Positions 16,439 to 24,887 of a DNA stretch of 56,594 nucleotides are shown piece by piece. The stretch is from contig JAEWXO010000100.1 in the NCBI GenBank assembly GCA_023458875.1, forward strand, positions 1 to 56,594, written 5' to 3'. The notes beneath the pieces are model-generated. The model searched no databases and was not told where the DNA came from. It saw only the letters and a program-made list of their open reading frames with translations. Origin of the DNA: Bacillota bacterium. GTDB taxonomy: Bacteria; Bacillota; Clostridia; Oscillospirales; Ruminococcaceae. The position numbers and the translations under genes were made by a program. Positions within the stretch are counted from its first letter, which is position 1, and every line of letters begins with the position of its first letter.

Positions 16439-18976
16439 TTATTTTTTAACCGGTCCGAGTGTAACCGGGTCATGCATAATATACTGCTTAAAATGGCTGA
16501 GATCAGGAAGTCCTACTGATCCGTCACCGTTTACATCTGCACGTTTTAAAGTATCAGCGTTAAAAGTCATATCTCCGAGAAGATACTGACTGAGCATTGT
16601 AAGATCTGTAATTTCCACCTTTCCGTTGCTGTCAAGATCACCGTATCTGATGTCATCCGGTGTTGATTTTGTTGTTGTATTATCAGGTGTTGTTGTAATC
16701 TTTGCTGTTGTTGTGTTCTTTGTTGTTGTAGTTTTTGGTGTTGTTGTAACGGTTGATTCAGTCGGCTTAGGGGTCTGTGTTACCACCTCAGGAACTGTTC
16801 CGTCAGGCTCTGTTCCGCCTACAAGTACACCGTTATCGTATATACAGATATATGGTGCAACCTCAGGTGTGCCTTTAAACGCATCAGTTTCCTGTTTTAA
16901 ATCCTTATGGCTCCAGTCATCATCCGGATTCCATGAATTGCCCCATGCATATGTTCCGAGAGCAAACTGATATTTTTTATTTGAATTTGCTATTACGAAT
17001 CCGTCCCATGATATTTCAATATAGTATATTTTGTCTTTATAATGTACCGGTGCCTTTGAAATGGTTGCTTTGAAATCAGTTTCAGCTGCTGTCTGATCGT
17101 AAAGCTGTCTTAATTCTATACTGTTTATATCAACTGATGACATTCCTGTTGAATCAAAATAATATCTTACAGAAATATTTTTTGAAGGCTTCGTGACATT
17201 TGAGCAAACGAAAAATGTTATCTCTGTTGCCTTCGGTCCGTCACTCTGTGCAATATCAACACAGAATCCCTCTGCCCAGTACCTGTTTCCTCCTTCAGGA
17301 CCGTCTTCGCCCGGATTGTATGATACCTCAGGCGGAAAATCAGGTGTTACCTGCATTGATTCATCACCGAAGAAATAATAATTACCTGCGCATGCGCCTA
17401 CAAACGCTGCATTGTAGTCTATTGTTACTTCGTTATATATCCAGTCCTCAGTAAGGTCTATATGCTGGTCGCCCTCATCAGGTCCACCGACAAGTGCGCC
17501 GTAAAGTACATATCTTTGCTCTCCTCTGTCCTCACACTTTGAAAGACCGGATGAAGCTCTGTGATGTGGATATTTTGCTGAAATATCGCTGTATCCTACA
17601 ACATAGCATCTGTTCATAGGGTTTTTACCGAGAAGGTAATCCATCTGGCTCTTTGCCCACTCCGAATATCCGGTAGCCTTGCCTCCGTTGTGCTTGTCGT
17701 AAACGAGTGCAAGGAACTGTGTAGCCGTGTTGTATCTTGCAGAACCCCATTTGTTAAGGAATGAGTATCCTCCTGGTGTTACCTGGCCTGTTACGCCGTT
17801 TTCCCAGTTTTCTATAGTCTTTGCAATCTGGCTCCACCAGTCAACATCCTCATAAGGGCTCTTGTTCTGGAGAGTCTTGAATTTTTCTGCAAATTCAGTA
17901 CTTGGTCTTCCTACGCTGTTTGTAACTTTTTTACCGTACATTGTATCGGCTTCGCCAAGCAGGCACATTACTCCTGCCCAGACGTCATTCCAGCAGAATG
18001 TCCAGCATGAAGGTGCGTAATAATCAACATAATTAAGTGCTTTATTTACATACTCGTCATCCTGAGTAGCCATATAAAGCCATACTGCTGCAAAGCAGTA
18101 ATCATCTTCCCACTTTTTAGATTCATAGTAGCTCTTTGGTCCGTCATTATTTACTGATTTTTTGCTGGCTCTGTCTGCAAATTCAAACAATGCCTTTGCA
18201 TAATCAAGGTTCTTTTCTGCGTATTCAGGATCTGTATCCTTAAAATTCATGTAGTTTATTGCAAGAGAAGAAGCAGCTATTGAAAGACAGTCTGTTGAAA
18301 CCAGTTCATCTGTGGCAAACCAGCCTCTTCTGAACATTTCATCTACTTCAGGTGAATTCCAGTATCTGTGGTCGATATCGCCGTCACCTACCTGATAGCA
18401 GAATGCTATTGCTTTGCCGCTCTTATCAAGGTATGTACATTTCATAAAGTAATCATTGAAATATCTGAGTATCGTTTCAGCATGCTCTGCCTGGCCTGTA
18501 GCCTCATATGCATCTCTGAATTCATAATATCCCCAGCCTACTGCAGCACCTGAATAGCCTTCAGGCATACCGAACTTTACATGGTCTCCGGCATCGTGGT
18601 ATCCTCCTGCAACATCAAGACAGCCGTCTCCGTCAGGATCAAGCACATCTTTGTTTGCTTTTATAAAGCTGTCGGACATATTTGTGTTTACAGAATCCAG
18701 AGGAAGCTTTTCGTCATAAACATGACAGTTACCCCTCCATGAATACTCGGAGTTTTCTTCAACACCTGTACCGCACATATTTGCATCATAAAAATACATT
18801 GAATACTGGAGTGCTTTTGCATAGTTAAGCTCTACATCTGCAGCACTTACTGATGCTGTACTGTCGGTTTTCCCTGACATGGGAAATATCGTAGGTATAG
18901 TGGAAAGTACAAATGCCGAACATATTGCAGCTGCTTTCAGTCTTCTTGAAAGACACTTTGATATCATCTTGCTCAT
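16439..18976 (-). CDS. GH9 cellulase with CBM3-like module and dockerin (tandem copy B)
   Basis: 845 aa, secreted. Signal peptide (1 to about 45), GH9 domain with Asp 128 and Asp 131 (YHDAGDHVKF) and proton donor Glu 516, CBM3c-like module (about 575-725), Thr/Pro/Lys linker (about 745-775), dockerin (about 778-845; GDLDSNGKVEITDL, ADVNGDGSVGLPDL). It is first of the two-gene GH9 operon, with a promoter about 60 bp upstream and a CTTTCAGG-type ribosome-site complement just before the ATG. Predicted activity is cellulose hydrolysis, with the fused CBM3c usually feeding the chain to the active site; exact mode is not readable from sequence. Confidence 0.95.
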   Translation of the reverse strand: MSKMISKCLSRRLKAAAICSAFVLSTIPTIFPMSGKTDSTASVSAADVELNYAKALQYSMYFYDANMCGTGVEENSEYSWRGNCHVYDEKLPLDSVNTNMSDSFIKANKDVLDPDGDGCLDVAGGYHDAGDHVKFGMPEGYSGAAVGWGYYEFRDAYEATGQAEHAETILRYFNDYFMKCTYLDKSGKAIAFCYQVGDGDIDHRYWNSPEVDEMFRRGWFATDELVSTDCLSIAASSLAINYMNFKDTDPEYAEKNLDYAKALFEFADRASKKSVNNDGPKSYYESKKWEDDYCFAAVWLYMATQDDEYVNKALNYVDYYAPSCWTFCWNDVWAGVMCLLGEADTMYGKKVTNSVGRPSTEFAEKFKTLQNKSPYEDVDWWSQIAKTIENWENGVTGQVTPGGYSFLNKWGSARYNTATQFLALVYDKHNGGKATGYSEWAKSQMDYLLGKNPMNRCYVVGYSDISAKYPHHRASSGLSKCEDRGEQRYVLYGALVGGPDEGDQHIDLTEDWIYNEVTIDYNAAFVGACAGNYYFFGDESMQVTPDFPPEVSYNPGEDGPEGGNRYWAEGFCVDIAQSDGPKATEITFFVCSNVTKPSKNISVRYYFDSTGMSSVDINSIELRQLYDQTAAETDFKATISKAPVHYKDKIYYIEISWDGFVIANSNKKYQFALGTYAWGNSWNPDDDWSHKDLKQETDAFKGTPEVAPYICIYDNGVLVGGTEPDGTVPEVVTQTPKPTESTVTTTPKTTTTKNTTTAKITTTPDNTTTKSTPDDIRYGDLDSNGKVEITDLTMLSQYLLGDMTFNADTLKRADVNGDGSVGLPDLSHFKQYIMHDPVTLGPVKK

Positions 18977-19036
18977 CCTTTCAGAATAAAAATATAGTAT
19001 TTATTTTTCATAATAACATAAGGGTATTTTGTATTT

Positions 19037-19065
19037 ATTATATCATAAAATACGGGAAATGTAAA
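19037..19065 (-). promoter_or_regulatory. Promoter of the tandem GH9 pair
   Basis: Minus strand TTTACA (19065-19060), 17-bp spacer, TATAAT (19042-19037), about 60 bp upstream of the ATG at 18976. Confidence 0.75.
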
Positions 19066-19111
19066 GAAAATTTGTGCTTAATTTTCAATATGGTTTTTAT
19101 ACAAAAAACAA

Positions 19112-19161
19112 AAAACAGGATATACAATGCCTTTTTTCAAAGCATCTGTATATCCTGTTTT
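19112..19161 (-). terminator. Terminator of the Gld-type ABC operon
   Basis: Perfect 15-bp stem AAAACAGGATATACA (19112-19126) / TGTATATCCTGTTTT (19147-19161). On the minus strand it is followed by a T-rich run, six bases past the stop of the lipoprotein gene. Confidence 0.87.
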
Positions 19162-19166
19162 ATATT

Positions 19167-19688
19167 TTACCAGTTTACCATATTTCCGTCACTTGATGTC
19201 TGTGTCTGAAGCTGCTGTTTTGCCAGATTATCAACTTCATTATAGAAGTTACCGGACTTTGCTGACAGCTCTGACATTTTGTCTTCGATTTCTTTTTGAC
19301 GTTCCTTCTCTTTGTCAGTCATTTCAGCAGTATCTTTTAAAAGCCCTATATATTCCTTCTGAAGTTCAAGTTTTTCTTTCTCATAATCACAGCATTTTGA
19401 AATTTTTTTATGTTCATCCTTAAATGCCAAAGGCGGTTTGAGTGCTTGCATGTCATCAAGAATTACTTCGGCTTCATCACAGAGATTTGTAATCGTTACT
19501 CTCTGCCCCTTTTGTATTGCCGTTGAAATTTCATCGAATTTATCGGAATACTGTGAATAAAGCAAAACAACCGAAGAAGCGTAGTCAGCCTTTGACATGC
19601 TCTTTTCTGTTTCTCCGCAGCCTCCAAGCATGAAGAGCATAACAACTGTCATCACAGCAACCGGTATAATATTTTTTAATGCTTTCAT
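19167..19688 (-). CDS. Small predicted lipoprotein, function unknown
   Basis: 173 aa. A signal sequence ends in lipobox LGGC (Cys about 24); the rest is strongly charged and helical, rich in Lys, Glu and Asp, with a likely coiled coil (about 95-165). I do not recognise the family. It is the last gene of the ABC/DUF4340 operon, 18 bp after the DUF4340 gene, and ends at a strong terminator. It may be an accessory surface partner of the transporter. The only basis for that is its position. Confidence 0.7.
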   Translation of the reverse strand: MKALKNIIPVAVMTVVMLFMLGGCGETEKSMSKADYASSVVLLYSQYSDKFDEISTAIQKGQRVTITNLCDEAEVILDDMQALKPPLAFKDEHKKISKCCDYEKEKLELQKEYIGLLKDTAEMTDKEKERQKEIEDKMSELSAKSGNFYNEVDNLAKQQLQTQTSSDGNMVNW

Positions 19689-19706
19689 TTTATCTGCCTT
19701 TCATTT

Positions 19707-21101
19707 TTACATAAGATCCATAACATCATGGTATGCCTTTAATATTCCCTCTTCAAGAGTATATCTTCTTGCAAGGACGTTAAGATATTTGCCGTTTTCC
19801 TTTATGTAAAAATATTTTTCGTCGTCAGATTTCTGGATAAATTCAAGCTTATAGTCAGTTCCGTCAGCAAGATGATATATTACTGAGGCTGATGGTTCCT
19901 TGTTAAGTTCATCATCACTGACATTTTCATATATCTGGTCATATGCAATTCCTGTTATTGCGAATATCAGGAGGTTAAAAGTGTTGAGAGTTGTTTCGTC
20001 ATCTGTATCCACTACCTCACCATTAAGCTTGTAGTCGGCAAAAGTAGGATTTTTAGGATCATAATTAAAGTCTATTTCTATTTTCTCTCCGAACATATCA
20101 AGTGAAAATCCTTTAATGTTTCCGAAATACTCGTTGCGGAGCTCTCTGTCCATTATATCCTCTGTTTTTGTTTCCAGACATCCTACAGTTTCAAATTCAA
20201 ATATGTAGACCTGTTTATACTCCGGATTGTATCCGTATATATACCTGTGATCTTCATCATAGTAATCCCCGAAAAGCATATTTACGGCTTTTGAAGCAGT
20301 TTTTACTTCGATCTCAAAGCTCGGATTATCAAAGCCGAGTTTCGACAGATCCTCAGGGTTTTCCTCTCCGAAAGCCAGGCATGAAGAACGTGTTACCTGT
20401 GAAAGAATTGAAACGACCTGAGAACTGTTTACCTTACCCTCAGGAAACGGCTCTTTGATTGTCCAGATTCCGCTGTCATCACGGCTCAGATCATAAACTG
20501 TACTTCCGTCCTTTACAAATCTGAAATAATTGATATCATTTGTATTGTTTACGTCAAATATATATGTATCCTTGAGGCTTTCTCTTTCTGCCCACAAGCT
20601 GTCAATATAGTCTGAGGAAACAAGATATATTGTATTCTTGCCGGTAACCTTTACATAATATACTGCTTCGCCCGGCACCTGTTTGCCTATTTCAAGGCTG
20701 TACTCATCATCGTCTGTAACGGCGCTTATTATCATCGGGTCATCAAGTCCGTACTTTGACAGATCATCAGGTTTTTCAGTAAGTATACTGTTTGCTGTCA
20801 GATCGCATATTGTATTGCAGATAGCCGCGAGCTTACCTGCTTTGAATGCTATTCCGTCTCCGCTTGTCATTATCCATTCTGAATTTTCAGATATCCCGAA
20901 CTCATAATCTCCTGCGCTGTTGTGTACTTTAAGAGTCTGAATGTCGTTTACATTAAATTTAAAAATAACGTTCTTGTTTGCTTCTTCAAGAAGCTTCTTG
21001 TTTTCATTGTTTTTGTATACTGTAACGCCTGCATATGCACCGATTGCAATAACCGCTACGACTATAAGGGCTATAAGAAGTCTTAAATATTTCTTTGTCA
21101 T
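19707..21101 (-). CDS. DUF4340 domain protein, membrane-anchored
   Basis: 464 aa. One N-terminal membrane anchor (about 7-27); the remainder is extracytoplasmic. Two related segments contain the DUF4340 pattern: LSKYGLDDP followed by strands, and again LSKLGFDNP about 145 residues later. DUF4340 proteins are regularly encoded next to GldG-like components of ABC-2 export systems; their biochemical role is unknown. The ATG overlaps the stop of the GldG-like gene by 4 bp, indicating coupled translation and probably a stable complex. Confidence 0.82.
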   Translation of the reverse strand: MTKKYLRLLIALIVVAVIAIGAYAGVTVYKNNENKKLLEEANKNVIFKFNVNDIQTLKVHNSAGDYEFGISENSEWIMTSGDGIAFKAGKLAAICNTICDLTANSILTEKPDDLSKYGLDDPMIISAVTDDDEYSLEIGKQVPGEAVYYVKVTGKNTIYLVSSDYIDSLWAERESLKDTYIFDVNNTNDINYFRFVKDGSTVYDLSRDDSGIWTIKEPFPEGKVNSSQVVSILSQVTRSSCLAFGEENPEDLSKLGFDNPSFEIEVKTASKAVNMLFGDYYDEDHRYIYGYNPEYKQVYIFEFETVGCLETKTEDIMDRELRNEYFGNIKGFSLDMFGEKIEIDFNYDPKNPTFADYKLNGEVVDTDDETTLNTFNLLIFAITGIAYDQIYENVSDDELNKEPSASVIYHLADGTDYKLEFIQKSDDEKYFYIKENGKYLNVLARRYTLEEGILKAYHDVMDLM

Positions 21102-22537
21102 GCGTTACGCCTCCTTGCCCAGATAACAACACCTGTAATAGAAATAAGTATCGGGAAGGCAATCATAATAACAAGAATAACATTTCCTGTTTTTTCATCA
21201 GGAATTGTTATATAGTCAGTTGCCTGTATATGTATAGGGTATGTAATTTCACTGTTTACCTCATCCATCCAGCTTATATTTGTAAGAAAAATATAAGGTG
21301 TCATTGCGAAAACCTCGTTTTGTGAAACAGCATCAGAAATAATGTCCGCAGATCCTGACACAAAAAGCTTACTGTTGTTTCTGTCCGGGTCTTCAGCATG
21401 TGCCGCAAGATAAAGCACGCCTCCCGGAGGCTGAATATCCTGTGATGTTCCTCCTAATATTTCACTGTCTGCCGTGTTGAATGTCTGAATCAGAGGTTCA
21501 ACTGTCATATTGCTTTCATGATCTTCAGATTCTGTTGAATAAAAGCTTCTTGACGGAGGCATGTAAAGAGCAGTTTCTCCCTGTGTCTGTATAAGTCCCT
21601 GATTTATTTCAGTATCAAAGAATTCACACATTAATATGTATTTGTTGTTCTGAGCATGATAACCGGTTACTGTTTCAAATACCTTGTTATAATCCATGGC
21701 AATGTTATACTGCGCCATTATTTTCTCAATATTTTTATATCTGAACTTGCCTTCAAAAGGTGACATCAGCATACATATGTTTCCGCCCTCATCAAGGTAC
21801 GAGGAAATAATTTCCGTTTCAGCATCTGTCAGATCCTTCTTAGGTGCTGCGACTACAATTGTTGTTGCATCATCAGGTATTGAACCATTTAATGAAATAT
21901 CAATCGGTTCCATTTCATAGTTCTGGGATCTGAACTGTTCGCGGAGGAATGAATAATCATCTATACTCTTTTCATCATGACCTGTTGTAAAGTATATCGT
22001 AGGCGTTTTTCCTGTCTGCAGATAATCAATAGCACCAATGATATAGTTTTCTCCGTAAAATTCTACATTTCCCGTTTCACCGTTTGTTACAAAAAGAGTA
22101 TTGAACGGAATTCTGCGTATGTTGTCGCCGCTCTTTAAAACGATATCCGTACTTTGCAGATTCATATAGCCTTCAGGATCAAGTTCTTTTATAAAATCGG
22201 GATCCTTTACAACATCTACATCGTGAAGTGTAATATTTTCGTATTCGCCCATCAGTCTTATTGTTTTAACAAACATATCTGCCATGGTGTATCCTGTGTC
22301 ACCAAGCGAGAAGCCCTCATAAAGAGCGTCAAGCTTATATAGCACATACATATCCACAGGCTTTTTTATTGACCCGAGAGTCTTTTCGGCACTGTCACTC
22401 AGCGTAAATGCATTATACGGAGTTACATCCACCTTTACATCTACCTTTGAAAAAATCAGGTTTATAGGCACTGCCGCAGCAAGTACAACGACAGCTGCTA
22501 TCCATGCAAATAAATTAACCTTAACACCGTTTTTCAT
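21098..22537 (-). CDS. GldG-like ABC transporter auxiliary protein (IFT52/DUF4350-type fold)
   Basis: 479 aa. An N-terminal membrane helix (about 13-30) and a C-terminal one (about 450-472) flank an extracytoplasmic domain. That domain has features of the GldG/ABC_transp_aux family: YFTTGHDEKSIDDYS, LSDAETEIISSYLDEGGNICMLM-like strand order (here LTDAETEIISSYLDEGG) and late GSADIISD. It is a subunit of GldA/F/G-type ABC systems, which in Bacteroidetes support gliding; in Clostridia homologues exist without gliding and the cargo is unknown. It lies 6 bp downstream of the permease gene. Confidence 0.82.
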   Translation of the reverse strand: MKNGVKVNLFAWIAAVVVLAAAVPINLIFSKVDVKVDVTPYNAFTLSDSAEKTLGSIKKPVDMYVLYKLDALYEGFSLGDTGYTMADMFVKTIRLMGEYENITLHDVDVVKDPDFIKELDPEGYMNLQSTDIVLKSGDNIRRIPFNTLFVTNGETGNVEFYGENYIIGAIDYLQTGKTPTIYFTTGHDEKSIDDYSFLREQFRSQNYEMEPIDISLNGSIPDDATTIVVAAPKKDLTDAETEIISSYLDEGGNICMLMSPFEGKFRYKNIEKIMAQYNIAMDYNKVFETVTGYHAQNNKYILMCEFFDTEINQGLIQTQGETALYMPPSRSFYSTESEDHESNMTVEPLIQTFNTADSEILGGTSQDIQPPGGVLYLAAHAEDPDRNNSKLFVSGSADIISDAVSQNEVFAMTPYIFLTNISWMDEVNSEITYPIHIQATDYITIPDEKTGNVILVIMIAFPILISITGVVIWARRRNA

Positions 22538-22543
22538 TAAATG

Positions 22544-23275
22544 CTACCCCCTGTTCCAACGTCTTTTCTCTACTGAAATCATTGTCCAGCAAAGAACTAC
22601 GGCAATAAATGCTATGTAAAATACCATATCAGACAAACGGAAAATTCCTGTAGCAAAGCCCTCGAATCTTTCCTTAGGTGATACCGCTGAAATTATTGAT
22701 GACCATACCGGTTTGTTCTGCATCCATTTTATCTGGCTGAAAAGGTCCATAAAATAAAGGAGCATCATTGCGGCTTCACCTAAAATAGCCGCTATTATCT
22801 GATTTTCAGTAAATGATGACATAAGCATTCCTATAGCTATACATCCCATTCCCCAGAGGAAGAATCCAAGATATCCGCAGATAAGTCCGGACCATTTTAC
22901 TTCTCCGTAAATCATTGTTATAACAGGATAAATAAATGTAAGTGCCATAATCATAAAATAAACAGTTCCTACGGCAAGAAATTTTCCCATTACTATTTTA
23001 AATACATTTAAAGGGGTTGACATCAGAAGCACTTCTGTATTTGCCCTGCGTTCCTCGGCAAATATTTTCATTGTCAGCATAGGAATGAGGAATATAAAGT
23101 AGAAAAACTGGTTATAAAAAATTGCGGAAAAAGAGAACTGGAGATTTAGCTTTGTAAGGCTTGTTATCCATGTAATGAAGCTGAGTGAGTATATAAGAAC
23201 AAACAGAGCACTGATTACATAAGCCAGCGGAGAATAGAAATACGACTGTACTTCTTTCTTGTACAATGCAAACAT
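22544..23275 (-). CDS. ABC-2 type permease (GldF-like)
   Basis: 243 aa with six predicted membrane segments. The start MFALYKKEVQSYFYSPLAYV is typical of GldF/ABC-2 permeases, which begin with a short amphipathic KKE segment before the first helix. A cytoplasmic FAEERRANTEVLLMSTPL motif corresponds to the conserved E-R-x-x-G/N-T-x-E-x-L block that contacts the ATPase. It follows the ATPase gene by 28 bp and precedes the GldG-like gene. Confidence 0.88.
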   Translation of the reverse strand: MFALYKKEVQSYFYSPLAYVISALFVLIYSLSFITWITSLTKLNLQFSFSAIFYNQFFYFIFLIPMLTMKIFAEERRANTEVLLMSTPLNVFKIVMGKFLAVGTVYFMIMALTFIYPVITMIYGEVKWSGLICGYLGFFLWGMGCIAIGMLMSSFTENQIIAAILGEAAMMLLYFMDLFSQIKWMQNKPVWSSIISAVSPKERFEGFATGIFRLSDMVFYIAFIAVVLCWTMISVEKRRWNRG

Positions 23276-23303
23276 ATAAAGTTAATTCCTTTCATTATTA
23301 ATA

Positions 23304-24275
23304 TTATTCTTTATTACTGTTATCTGTATTGATTCCGGCAAATGCCCTTCCTCGTGTATAGCTTGCGAAGACTTCTTCAAGTGACATTTTAAGTCTCTTG
23401 ATCTCTATGATTGAGAAATCCTTTTCTGTCAGATCGGAAATAATCTTTTTCCTTACTTCCTCATCTTCAAGTTCAAGCTTGAATTCACTTGTCTTATCAT
23501 CTACATACTGTATGTCCATGATATTTTTTATGCCCTTTATCTGTCTGAGTTCCTTTTCAACGTCAGCATAGTTGCCCTCGACCCTTACAATATATATAAT
23601 ATCATCAGCAGACTCAGCAACAAGGTTTTCCTTTGTATCAATTGCTTTTATTTTTCCATTGTCAATAATGACAATACGGTCACATACAGCGCTTACTTCC
23701 TGGAGAATATGTGAGCTGAAAATAATTGTATGATCATTTCTGAGCATATTGATAAGATTTCTTACTTCCATTGTCTGGTTCGGGTCAAGTCCGACTGTCG
23801 GCTCGTCCAGTATAAGAACCTCCGGGTCACCTATAAGTGCCTGTGCAAAGCCTACTCTCTGTCTGTATCCTTTTGAGAGATTTTTAATGACTCTTTTTTT
23901 CATATCGGTAATTTTAAGTCTCGACAAAGCACGGGCTACCTGTCTCTCACGCTCAGAACCCGGAACCTGTTTTATACCTGCAACAAAATTAAGGTATTCG
24001 ATAACCTTCATTTCAAGATAAAGAGGAGGCAATTCAGGAAGATATCCTATTTTCTTCTTTACCTCCTTTGGATTATCGTTCATGCTCATTCCGTTAATAA
24101 GAATCTGTCCGGATGTAGGCGGCAGGTAACCGACTATCATATTCATTGTTGTTGATTTTCCGGCACCATTAGGTCCGAGAAAACCCAGTATCTCGTTTTT
24201 ATTTGCTGTAAAGCTGATATTGTCAACTGCTGTGATCTGGCCATATTGCTTAGTAAGGTTTTTAATTTCAATCAT
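23304..24275 (-). CDS. ABC transporter ATP-binding protein (GldA-like)
   Basis: Nucleotide-binding subunit of the export-type complex with the permease and GldG-like proteins. 323 aa from ATG 24275 (MIEIKNLTKQYG, the normal NBD start); a 13-residue upstream extension is possible but untypical. Seen: Walker A GPNGAGKST (34-42), Q-loop YLPELPPLY, ABC signature LSKGYRQR, Walker B VLILDEPTVGLDP, switch His in SSHIL. The C-terminal roughly 90 residues form the extra DUF4162-like domain common in ABC-2 exporters. First gene of the five-gene operon. Its promoter should lie in 24300-24360, where TATAAT occurs on the minus strand without a good -35 box. Confidence 0.93.
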   Translation of the reverse strand: MIEIKNLTKQYGQITAVDNISFTANKNEILGFLGPNGAGKSTTMNMIVGYLPPTSGQILINGMSMNDNPKEVKKKIGYLPELPPLYLEMKVIEYLNFVAGIKQVPGSERERQVARALSRLKITDMKKRVIKNLSKGYRQRVGFAQALIGDPEVLILDEPTVGLDPNQTMEVRNLINMLRNDHTIIFSSHILQEVSAVCDRIVIIDNGKIKAIDTKENLVAESADDIIYIVRVEGNYADVEKELRQIKGIKNIMDIQYVDDKTSEFKLELEDEEVRKKIISDLTEKDFSIIEIKRLKMSLEEVFASYTRGRAFAGINTDNSNKE

Positions 24276-24710
24276 TCTTAATTTCTCACGCCTTTCAAAA
24301 AAATCAATGTACATACATTATATATTATCGCAAAAAAATTTGATAAAACTATGAACGTTTTATTACAAAACAAACAATTCTATTTTCTAATGATAAATTA
24401 TAACTCAATTATGTGTATATTTCGTGTATGTTTTTCAAGTGCAAAATGAAATTTTTATTTATTTAGTACAAAATATTGGATTATAAATCCTGATAATCTT
24501 TAAAAATTTATTTAAATCTTATTTGTATTAATATACTATTTTATTATTGCACTTGTTGACAAAAAACAAATTTTATAATAACGGTTATGAACATAATAGT
24601 CCATAACAACTAATCGTATTAATAATTACATTTTTATAAATAAAGAATTTCTTACAATAATATGCGTTATGGCTAAAATAATTTTCACAAGTTTGTTTAT
24701 TTATCGGGGG

Positions 24711-24739
24711 TTGACAAATATATGTTTGTGTATTAAAAT
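24711..24739 (+). promoter_or_regulatory. Promoter of the GH48 gene
   Basis: TTGACA (24711-24716), 17-bp spacer, TAAAAT (24734-24739), leaving a 5' leader of about 140 nt before the GH48 ATG. The 570-bp gap 24315-24887 is very AT-rich; besides this promoter and the opposite-strand start region of the ABC operon I see no gene or clear structured element. Confidence 0.75.
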
Positions 24740-24887
24740 ATTAGTATGAAGCGATTATGAAATTTTAATGTAAATTTGATGGAAAATCAGATTTATATTT
24801 TGGTCATAATGCTTAAACACTCAGACACATTTCGCATATTTTGCTATTTTGCAAATAATTTTTAATTATTGAGAGGAGAATTCAGAA

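Noticed and set aside
24556..24579. Second TTGACA upstream of GH48 followed by TATAAT
   Set aside because: The spacing is only 12 bp, too short for a sigma-A promoter.
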